Source of the DNA: Rickettsiales bacterium
GTDB taxonomy: Bacteria > Pseudomonadota > Alphaproteobacteria > Rickettsiales > 21-14-0-20-44-7
Length of the DNA: 7,887 nucleotides
Direction: 5' to 3'
Assembly: GCA_023301015.1 (NCBI GenBank)
Contig: JALZVI010000275.1
Coordinates: 1 to 7,887, forward strand
Shown here: positions 1 to 4,660 of the stretch, in pieces
Numbering within the stretch: position 1 is the first letter of the stretch
Layout: the number at the start of each line of letters is the position of its first letter
The notes under the pieces: generated by a model
Seen by the model: the letters and a program-made list of their open reading frames with translations, nothing else
What the model was told of the DNA's origin: nothing
Database searches by the model: none
Program-made: the position numbers and the translations under genes

Positions 1-1
1 T

Positions 2-82
2 CTGGATGCATGGTTGGGGAGTGTGAAGCTGCCGAGTGCGCTGGTGTTAAGGGTTGATGTTGACCCGTATAATTTTATGTAG
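2..82 (+). CDS. priA: C-terminal end of primosomal protein N' (PriA helicase), partial
   Basis: The window opens inside a plus-strand reading frame that gives 26 residues and stops at TAG 80-82. The tail reads VRVDVDPYNFM after 'LRV'-type hydrophobic residues. A terminal 'V/L-D-V/I-D-P' strand is how PriA proteins end (E. coli PriA ends in VLDVDPIEG, and alphaproteobacterial copies end in a DIDP-aromatic-F-L type sequence). PriA is the 3'-5' DNA helicase that reloads the replisome at collapsed forks. The start and all helicase motifs lie upstream of the window, so the identification rests only on the short tail. The frame is open from the first full codon, and the other two plus frames give nothing recognisable. 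The next gene is convergent, so this transcript ends into the repeat region that follows. Confidence 0.62.
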   Translation: MDAWLGSVKLPSALVLRVDVDPYNFM

Positions 83-254
83 TTTTTGATTGTCTCCCCG
101 CGGCGCGCCAAGGCGCTTGCAGACTGAGGAAGTGCTTCGCACGCTCATGGCTGAGTTTATAATTGTTTCCCCGCGGCGGCTTTGCCTTGCAGGCTGAAAC
201 GCGCTCAGGGCTGTGGTTTTTAATTTCCTCCCCGCTGCGCCTTTGGGCTTGGAG
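82..254. repeat. Degenerate tandem repeat, about 2.6 copies
   Basis: Three units start at about 82, 155 and 216. Each begins with a T-rich stretch (GTTTTTGATTGTCTCCCCGC, GTTTATAATTGTTTCCCCGC, GTTTTTAATTTCCTCCCCGC) and continues with a GC-rich block. Units 1 and 2 then share a CTTGCAG-R-CTGA segment and end in CGCTCA-nGG-CTG. Unit 1 is about 73 bp, unit 2 about 61 bp, and unit 3 is cut short near the end of the convergent gene. The block fills the space between the priA stop at 82 and the end of the minus-strand gene at 255. It contains small palindromes (CCGCGG, GGCGCGCC) but no clean stem plus T-tract terminator. I see no coding frame in it that deserves annotation. Confidence 0.6.
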
Positions 255-587
255 TTATGGAGTTGGTGTGGCCTCTGTGGGTGCTACGGCTTCTGTTGGC
301 GCAACACGATTTTGCTGGATATATACTGAATCTGGGCCGTCATATGGTCTTGCGTTTTCGCGGTCGGAGATTTTGTTGTGGTCTATGCAGGCTGGGCGAC
401 GAATTCCGCAATCCCATTTATATCCACCGGGTTCGTTTTTAATTAGACTGGTGCGGAAAAGTTTGCATTCGCATTGTTTGCCAGCCATGCATTGCAAAGC
501 TCCAGCGCTTTTGGAAGTGCATTGATATTCATGTGCAGATGCGTGGCCTGCAAACATAATCATCATAATCGTCAGAATTTTTTTCAT
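255..587 (-). CDS. Small secreted six-cysteine protein of unknown function
   Basis: This is a 110-residue protein I do not recognise. Residues 1-18 form a clear Sec signal peptide: MKK, then a hydrophobic core (ILTIMMIMF), then AGHASA with a likely cut after A18, leaving a mature start at HEYQC. The mature protein has six cysteines (C23, C33, C39, C41, C60, C67), including a CxC pair and a WDCGIRRPAC segment. An even number of cysteines in an exported protein suggests up to three disulfides in the periplasm or outside the cell. The last 16 residues are a low-complexity tail with VAPTEA twice. The ATG start at 587 is supported by GAGG about 7 nt upstream on the minus strand. The plus-strand frames across the same bases lack such features and are taken as shadows. 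It is divergent from tyrA and convergent with priA, so it is probably its own transcription unit. Confidence 0.75.
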   Translation of the reverse strand: MKKILTIMMIMFAGHASAHEYQCTSKSAGALQCMAGKQCECKLFRTSLIKNEPGGYKWDCGIRRPACIDHNKISDRENARPYDGPDSVYIQQNRVAPTEAVAPTEATPTP

Positions 588-623
588 AATAACCTCAATT
601 GCTTATAAGCATGTTCTATACCA

Positions 624-651
624 AATATAATAAGTATACCCGTGTTTACAA
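624..651 (-). promoter_or_regulatory. Possible sigma-70-type promoter for the secreted protein gene
   Basis: Read on the minus strand there is TTGTAA (651-646), a 16-bp spacer, and TATATT (629-624). This would place the transcript start near 617 and leave a leader of about 30 nt carrying the GAGG ribosome site of the gene starting at 587. A second -10-like TATACT (638-633) has no good -35. The region is AT-rich, so chance matches are likely. Confidence 0.35.
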
Positions 652-703
652 ACTTTTAATCATTTAAAGGGTATTGTGGAGGTATTAGTATAGAAATGGG
701 GAA

Positions 704-1909
704 ATGATTTTGCAAAAAGTTTCAATTATCGGGTTAGGACTAATCGGCGCGTCGATTGCCAAGGGTTTGAAGGGCAAATGCCATGTGATTGGTTATAATA
801 AGACCAAGAAAACTGCTGAGAAGGCGCTCAAAGAAGGTGCGATTGATGAAATTGCGGAGACTTTGGAAGCGGCGGCAAAGGCGGACACTGTGGTTTTATG
901 CACGCCGCTTGAGACATATGATTCGATTGTAGGTAAAATTTCTGAGCATTTGGAGCCTGGAACTGTGGTGACGGATGTTGGTTCAGTGAAAACTCCATGT
1001 ATTTTTTCTGTTTATAACCACATGCCACCAGGGGTGGATTTTGTTCCCGGTCACCCGATTGCGGGTAAGGAAAAGGGCGGTTATGACGCGGCAGATGGTA
1101 AATTATTTGTTGGTAAGAAGGTGATTATTACACCGTTGCCGAAGAATAATATTGAGTCTAACTTGGCGGTGGAGAATTTGTGGAAGGATTTGGGCGCGCA
1201 TGTGGAAAGCATGACAGCCTCTGAGCATGACAAGATTTATGCGTATGTTTCGCACGTGCCGCAACTGGTGGCTTATGCCTATAAAATGGCGGTGGGGCAT
1301 AAGAAATATGCACTTGATGAGAAGCCGAAGGATGAGGGTGATTTTGCCACATTTGGCCGTATTGCGAAGTCTGACCCAGCGATTTGGGCAGAGATTTTTA
1401 TGCAAAATTCAGCGAACATCATGAAGTTTTTGGAGAAGATGTTCAACGGGCTGCTGCATATTGACAAGTTCGGTAATTTGGTGGAAATGCGTGAGCGCCT
1501 TGGTGGAGAGCCGCGCACGGCTAAGCTTAGTGGCGATCAGAAGCTTGATGCGGCTGGGGTTGTTTTTCCTGCGCTTCTCTCAAACCTGATGCTGATTTGC
1601 ATTGAGGACGAGATGGAGAATATGACGCGTGGTTTTGATCCATCGCAAATCCATGAGTCTCTGGCTGTGCTTGAGCAAGAAATTGGCAGCAAAATTGAGA
1701 CGCGTGATTATGTTGATTATGCTGGAACTGGCCTCAAGGATTTTTCTGTGTTTTCGCTATATGACGTGAGCGAGCATGTGGAAGAGCATCATGACTATGT
1801 GCATTTGCTGAAGGCCTTGGTGCATCGCAAGATTTTTGAGATCACGGCGGCAATGGAATCAGAAAGCGTAGAGCATCTGGAAGCCAAGTTGCGCGAAGCG
1901 CTGGATTAG
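704..1909 (+). CDS. tyrA: Prephenate/arogenate dehydrogenase (TyrA family) with long C-terminal extension
   Basis: This 401-residue cytoplasmic enzyme should carry out the NAD(P)-dependent oxidative decarboxylation of prephenate (or arogenate) towards tyrosine. Visible family marks are the Rossmann motif GLGLIG (10-15), DVGSVK (91-96, with the conserved Ser94), GHPIAG (116-121, with the catalytic-type His117), SHVPQ (183-187, with His184) and GRIAKSDPAIW (218-228, with substrate-binding-type Arg219). Family members without extra domains are usually near 280-310 residues, so roughly residues 270-401 are extra. I see no chorismate mutase domain and no recognisable ACT signature. The extension contains YAGTGLKDFSVF (339-350), which resembles the AGxGFRDxTR segment of the helical domain, so it may be a decayed duplicate. 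ATG 704 is the first start after an in-frame TAG at 686-688. GGAGG (678-682) is too far upstream, and GGGGA (698-702) is very close, so the translation signal is unclear. The cofactor and substrate preference cannot be read from sequence alone. Confidence 0.9.
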   Translation: MILQKVSIIGLGLIGASIAKGLKGKCHVIGYNKTKKTAEKALKEGAIDEIAETLEAAAKADTVVLCTPLETYDSIVGKISEHLEPGTVVTDVGSVKTPCIFSVYNHMPPGVDFVPGHPIAGKEKGGYDAADGKLFVGKKVIITPLPKNNIESNLAVENLWKDLGAHVESMTASEHDKIYAYVSHVPQLVAYAYKMAVGHKKYALDEKPKDEGDFATFGRIAKSDPAIWAEIFMQNSANIMKFLEKMFNGLLHIDKFGNLVEMRERLGGEPRTAKLSGDQKLDAAGVVFPALLSNLMLICIEDEMENMTRGFDPSQIHESLAVLEQEIGSKIETRDYVDYAGTGLKDFSVFSLYDVSEHVEEHHDYVHLLKALVHRKIFEITAAMESESVEHLEAKLREALD

Positions 1910-1914
1910 GGCTA

Positions 1915-1943
1915 TTGCACATATTCCAGATATGCTATGTAAT
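1915..1943 (+). promoter_or_regulatory. Candidate promoter giving a leaderless mRNA for the pyruvyl transferase gene
   Basis: TTGCAC (1915-1920) is followed by a 17-bp spacer and TGTAAT (1938-1943, five of six matches to TATAAT). ATG 1950 comes 6 bp after the -10, so transcription would begin at or beside the start codon. There is no convincing Shine-Dalgarno before either ATG 1932 or ATG 1950. The layout matches that seen before polA and rsmE. Confidence 0.45.
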
Positions 1944-1949
1944 GTGGGT

Positions 1950-2963
1950 ATGGATAGGCAAAATTATGACATTGTTGTGCTTGGGGATATGCGTGATCTT
2001 TATCACCATGGTTGCAATGCGGTTATGGCTGAGCTTACTGAGAAAGTTGCTGAGATCTCGTCTAATTATGCAGTTTTTTTCGGTATGGATTGGCAAGAAA
2101 ACCAACAGGAATGTCTTGATGCAAAGCTAGTGATTATCAATGGTGAGGGCAGTCTGCATCACGACAAGCCAGTTATTGCGCAAATTATTGAGCTTGCTAA
2201 GCTTAGGAAAGAGCGGGGAGTACGAACCGTTTTGCTCAACTCTTCGTGGTTGAATAATTCAGATGATTTGGCTCAAGAAATGTCTGTTTTTGATCTGATA
2301 TGCGTTAGGGATGGGGTTAGTTATCAAGCCCTGCAAGAGCATCATCAGAATCTATTATTCGTGCCAGATTTTGCGATTGCCCGTGCGATGAAATTCAAAA
2401 CATCGGATTCTGAAAAGCGGGGCGTTGCTGTGGGAGATTCTACTAAGGCTAAGGTGACTAAAGATCTAAGGCAGTTTGCGGGGAGTCGTGGTTGGGAATT
2501 TTTTTCGATCTTGGCGAATCCTTTAGAGAAAAAGGATAGCAATAAAGCACGTAAGATTTTTTATAAGACTAGGCTTGCGAAGCTGCTTTGTGGTTTTGAT
2601 GAAAAACTGATGCCGAGATATTTTTCTCATAGGGTGGGGGCTGATAGCTTGGAAGGATATTTGCAGCAACTCAGCTCTTTCTCCGCCGTGGTTACAGGGC
2701 GTTTTCATACTGTGTGTATGTGTATTGCGCTTCGTGTTCCTTTTGTTGCGATCTCTTCCAACACCTCGAAGATTGAGTCGGTGCTGGCAGATGTTGGTTT
2801 GGATGTGGAACAGAGATTTACCAAGCTAGAGAGCCTTGAAAGGCTGGATGTAATCCCCGATTTTTCTGATGAAGAGCTGGGGAAAATAGACGAGTATCTG
2901 GAACGTGCTGGACAGGGATATTCAAACTTATGGGAAAGAGTGCGCGAATTAGCGAAGCCCTAA
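1950..2963 (+). CDS. Polysaccharide pyruvyl transferase family protein
   Basis: This is a 337-residue protein of the polysaccharide pyruvyl transferase family (Pfam PS_pyruv_trans, PF04230). Members such as CsaB and WcaK-like enzymes add a pyruvyl ketal from phosphoenolpyruvate to sugars of cell-surface polymers. Family-like segments are the N-terminal strand and loop 'DIVVLGDMRDLYHHGCNAV', the 'LVIINGEGSLHHD' turn, 'VFDLICVRDGVSYQAL' (the R-D/E-x-S element), and the C-terminal block 'VVTGRFHTVCMCIALRVPFVAI' followed by SNTSKIESVL. Its acceptor cannot be predicted. I prefer ATG 1950 over ATG 1932 because the protein then begins MDRQNYDIVVLGD directly before the first strand and a promoter sits 6 bp upstream. 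The gene starts 40 bp after tyrA and its stop overlaps that of ubiA. Six sampled 60-bp lines average about 42 % G+C, against 50-57 % in single lines of tyrA, ubiA and polA, which may mean later acquisition. No other surface-polysaccharide genes are visible here. Confidence 0.82.
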   Translation: MDRQNYDIVVLGDMRDLYHHGCNAVMAELTEKVAEISSNYAVFFGMDWQENQQECLDAKLVIINGEGSLHHDKPVIAQIIELAKLRKERGVRTVLLNSSWLNNSDDLAQEMSVFDLICVRDGVSYQALQEHHQNLLFVPDFAIARAMKFKTSDSEKRGVAVGDSTKAKVTKDLRQFAGSRGWEFFSILANPLEKKDSNKARKIFYKTRLAKLLCGFDEKLMPRYFSHRVGADSLEGYLQQLSSFSAVVTGRFHTVCMCIALRVPFVAISSNTSKIESVLADVGLDVEQRFTKLESLERLDVIPDFSDEELGKIDEYLERAGQGYSNLWERVRELAKP

Positions 2964-3799
2964 AACGCCATTCCCGCTGCTAAAACCAGTCCTACTACCA
3001 CGTTCATTTTGAACATTTGCAAGCATTTTGCTCCGTTTGCGGGGTCGAGGCTGTTGGATTGCCAGACGAACAGGGCTGTGGCGACCATGGTGGAGAAGAG
3101 TGCGGGCAAGGTGAGCACGCCTGCTTGGGCAAGGGCGACAGTGAATAGGGTGATGAAGAGCAAATAGGATAGGGCTATCAATGGTTTGAAATATGCACCG
3201 AAGGCTATGGCGGTTGATTTTACGCCGATGCGCATATCGTCTTCAATGTCTTGCAGGGCATAGATTGTGTCATAGGCGATTGTCCAGAATATGCAGGCGC
3301 TGTAGAGCGTGAGTGCGGCGAGGCTGAGCGTGCCTGTTGTGGCGGAATAGGCCATGAGGACGCCGAAATTGAAGGTGAGGCCGAGGAATGCTTGCGGATA
3401 GTAGGTGATGCGCTTCATGAGTGGGTAGGCGGCAACGAAGGGGATGATTGCGAAGCCGAGGAGGATGGTGAAGATTGGCAGGGTGAGGAGGATGGCAAGG
3501 CTGGCGCTGAGGAGGAGGGTGAGGAAAACCAAGGCTTGGCGCACGCTGATTTCTCCTGCGGCGATGGGGCGAGATTTTGTGCGTTCCACTTGAGCGTCGA
3601 TTTTGCGGTCGAAGATGTCGTTGATGACGCAACCTGCTGAGCGCATGAGGACAGAGCCGAGGCCAAAGGCGGCGAATAGCCATGGGTCGCGCGCGCCAGC
3701 CAGCAGCAGGCCGAAGATGCAGGGGATGAATAGCAGCCAAATGCCGACGGGTTTTTCTAGCCTTGCAAGACGGAGATATGCTGATATTCTATTGCTCAT
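2960..3799 (-). CDS. ubiA: 4-hydroxybenzoate polyprenyltransferase (UbiA)
   Basis: This 279-residue integral membrane enzyme attaches the polyprenyl tail to 4-hydroxybenzoate, an early committed step of ubiquinone synthesis. The two Asp-rich Mg/diphosphate motifs are present: NDIFDRKID (60-68) and YALQDIEDD (180-188), followed by GVKSTAI (192-198). The N-terminal LARLEKPVGIWLL (11-23), the RSAGCVIND stretch, KSRPIAAG and YPLMKR also match UbiA closely. Many hydrophobic segments fit the usual multi-helix membrane fold. ATG 3799 gives an N-terminus aligning with the family. In-frame ATG 3817 and TTG 3826 upstream would add 6 or 9 residues but have no ribosome site. The start codon overlaps that of rsmE on the other strand (CATG 3797-3800), and the TAG stop overlaps the stop of the pyruvyl transferase gene by 4 bp, so the gene is tightly boxed in with no room for a separate terminator. 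Confidence 0.93.
   Translation of the reverse strand: MSNRISAYLRLARLEKPVGIWLLFIPCIFGLLLAGARDPWLFAAFGLGSVLMRSAGCVINDIFDRKIDAQVERTKSRPIAAGEISVRQALVFLTLLLSASLAILLTLPIFTILLGFAIIPFVAAYPLMKRITYYPQAFLGLTFNFGVLMAYSATTGTLSLAALTLYSACIFWTIAYDTIYALQDIEDDMRIGVKSTAIAFGAYFKPLIALSYLLFITLFTVALAQAGVLTLPALFSTMVATALFVWQSNSLDPANGAKCLQMFKMNVVVGLVLAAGMAF
3763..3790 (+). promoter_or_regulatory. Candidate rsmE promoter, leaderless layout, inside ubiA
   Basis: TTGCAA (3763-3768), a 16-bp spacer and TATTCT (3785-3790) are followed by 7 bp and then ATG 3798. Each box matches its sigma-70 consensus at four of six positions. No Shine-Dalgarno lies at a usable distance; GGAG at 3772-3775 is 22 bp away. The promoter lies within the ubiA coding sequence on the opposite strand. 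Confidence 0.45.
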
Positions 3800-4526
3800 G
3801 AAAATCAGATTATTCATCGACGCCAAATTAGCAAGCGGAGAATTTTTGCAGCTTGAGAAATCGCAGGCGCATTATTTGAAAAATGTGCTGCGAGCGAAGG
3901 CTGGGCGCGATGTTTTTGTATTTAATGCGAATGACGGCGAGTTCCGCGGGGAATATACACAGGATGGGCAGGTGAAGCTTGCGGAGCAAACGATTGAGCC
4001 GCGCGAGGAGCAGCCGCTGACATTGATTCTTGCGCCCATAAAATTCGGGAAAATTGACTTCACTGTGCAAAAAGCCACTGAGCTGGGGGTGACGCGGATT
4101 CAACCTGTGAAAACTAGGTTTACATCTGTGACGCGCATAAATTATGATCGCTTGCGGGCGAATGCGATGGAGGCTGCGGAGCAGTCGGGGCGAATCTCAT
4201 TCCCGCAGTTGGACGAAATGCAGGCGCTGGAAAGCGTGATTGACGCTTGGGATCCAAGCCATAAAATTGTGTTTTGCGATGAAAGTTTGGTGAGTGGTGG
4301 TTCGGGAAAGCCGTTTAAGCAGGTGCTTGATGAGCTGCCCAAAGATCGGAAGGGATTCGCGCTGCTTGTCGGCCCTGAAGGTGGTTTTGCACCAGATGAG
4401 GCGGAGTTTTTGCGCGGCAAAGATTTTATATATCCAGCGAGCATGGGGCAACGCGTGTTGCGTGCGGAGACCGCCGTGGTTGCTGGGCTTGGTGCGTTTC
4501 AGGCGATTTCTGGCGATTGGAACTAG
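3798..4526 (+). CDS. rsmE: 16S rRNA (uracil(1498)-N(3))-methyltransferase RsmE
   Basis: This 242-residue enzyme should use S-adenosylmethionine to methylate N3 of U1498 in 16S rRNA of the small subunit. It is a SPOUT (trefoil-knot) methyltransferase. Residues 1-70 form the PUA-like RNA-binding domain (HYLKNVLRAKAGRDVFVFN, then a GEFRGEY turn). The catalytic domain shows KATELGVTRIQPVKTRFT (92-109), EAAEQSGR (125-132), the cofactor knot LVGPEGGFAPDEAEF (190-204) and the closing LGxRVLRAETA-type segment, here MGQRVLRAETA (216-226). Length is normal for the family. An open frame continues upstream to 3603 but is only the antisense of ubiA, and RsmE homology begins at MKIRLFID, so ATG 3798 is chosen. 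The start shares CATG with ubiA. The stop is followed at once by a large inverted repeat. Confidence 0.94.
   Translation: MKIRLFIDAKLASGEFLQLEKSQAHYLKNVLRAKAGRDVFVFNANDGEFRGEYTQDGQVKLAEQTIEPREEQPLTLILAPIKFGKIDFTVQKATELGVTRIQPVKTRFTSVTRINYDRLRANAMEAAEQSGRISFPQLDEMQALESVIDAWDPSHKIVFCDESLVSGGSGKPFKQVLDELPKDRKGFALLVGPEGGFAPDEAEFLRGKDFIYPASMGQRVLRAETAVVAGLGAFQAISGDWN
3807..3834 (-). promoter_or_regulatory. Candidate ubiA promoter, leaderless layout, inside rsmE
   Basis: On the minus strand TTGCTA (3834-3829), a 16-bp spacer and TAATCT (3812-3807) are followed by 7 bp and then ATG 3799. The -35 matches four of six consensus bases and the -10 only three. It mirrors the rsmE promoter around the shared CATG with the same 16-bp and 7-bp spacing, which raises its credibility. 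It lies within the rsmE coding sequence. Confidence 0.38.
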
Positions 4527-4603
4527 CGTCATTGCGAGCGTAGCGCGGCAATCCAGATGATGAGTTTGAGGTTCTGGATTGCCGCGCTACGCTCGCAATG
4601 ACG
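4527..4603. repeat. Perfect 31-bp inverted repeat (palindromic extragenic element)
   Basis: Arm 4527-4557 (beginning CGTCATTGCGAGCG and ending GGCAATCCAGA) is the exact reverse complement of arm 4573-4603, with a 15-nt loop at 4558-4572. The 'CGTCATTGCGAGCG...GGCAATCCAGA' sequence resembles palindromic repeats scattered between genes in many bacterial genomes, so it is probably one copy of a dispersed family rather than a local structure. It starts directly after the rsmE stop codon and ends 57 bp before the polA start. There is no T-tract on either side, so it is not a classical intrinsic terminator, although such a stem could stabilise the 3' end of rsmE mRNA. Confidence 0.9.
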
Positions 4604-4625
4604 AGAAAAATAGACTGTTTAAGCC

Positions 4626-4654
4626 TTGCACCAACCCCGCCCGCATTGTACAAA
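4626..4654 (+). promoter_or_regulatory. Candidate polA promoter, leaderless layout
   Basis: TTGCAC (4626-4631), a 17-bp spacer and TACAAA (4649-4654) are followed by 6 bp and then ATG 4661. The -35 hexamer matches consensus only in TTG, and the -10 at four of six positions. There is no purine-rich ribosome site upstream of ATG 4661 (the sequence is CAAAATTGCC). The same TTGCAC-17-(-10)-6-ATG geometry occurs before ATG 1950. Confidence 0.42.
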
Positions 4655-4660
4655 ATTGCC

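Noticed and set aside
82..254. The repeat block as a CRISPR array
   Set aside because: The units are too diverged, of unequal length, and lack uniform spacers.
163..525. 120-codon plus-strand open frame over the repeat and the secreted-protein gene
   Set aside because: Its composition is erratic and it runs antisense to a frame with a clear signal peptide and a good ribosome site.
1932..1949. ATG 1932 as start of the pyruvyl transferase
   Set aside because: It adds MLCNVG, has no ribosome site, and would put the -10 hexamer inside the gene; ATG 1950 fits better. It cannot be fully excluded.
3270..3740. Long minus-strand and plus-strand open frames across ubiA
   Set aside because: They are rich in Pro, His and Arg or Glu and Gly as expected of out-of-frame readings; the UbiA frame has both Asp-rich motifs.
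3603..3797. Open frame extending rsmE upstream by 65 codons
   Set aside because: It is the antisense of ubiA, and the RsmE fold begins at MKIRLFID.
4527..4603. The large palindrome as an intrinsic terminator
   Set aside because: No T-tract follows the stem on either strand.
4598..4660. Upstream start for polA adding 21 residues
   Set aside because: The ATG lies in the second arm of the palindrome, the added residues have no similarity to PolA, and MPKKIYLIDG at 4661 is the family N-terminus.
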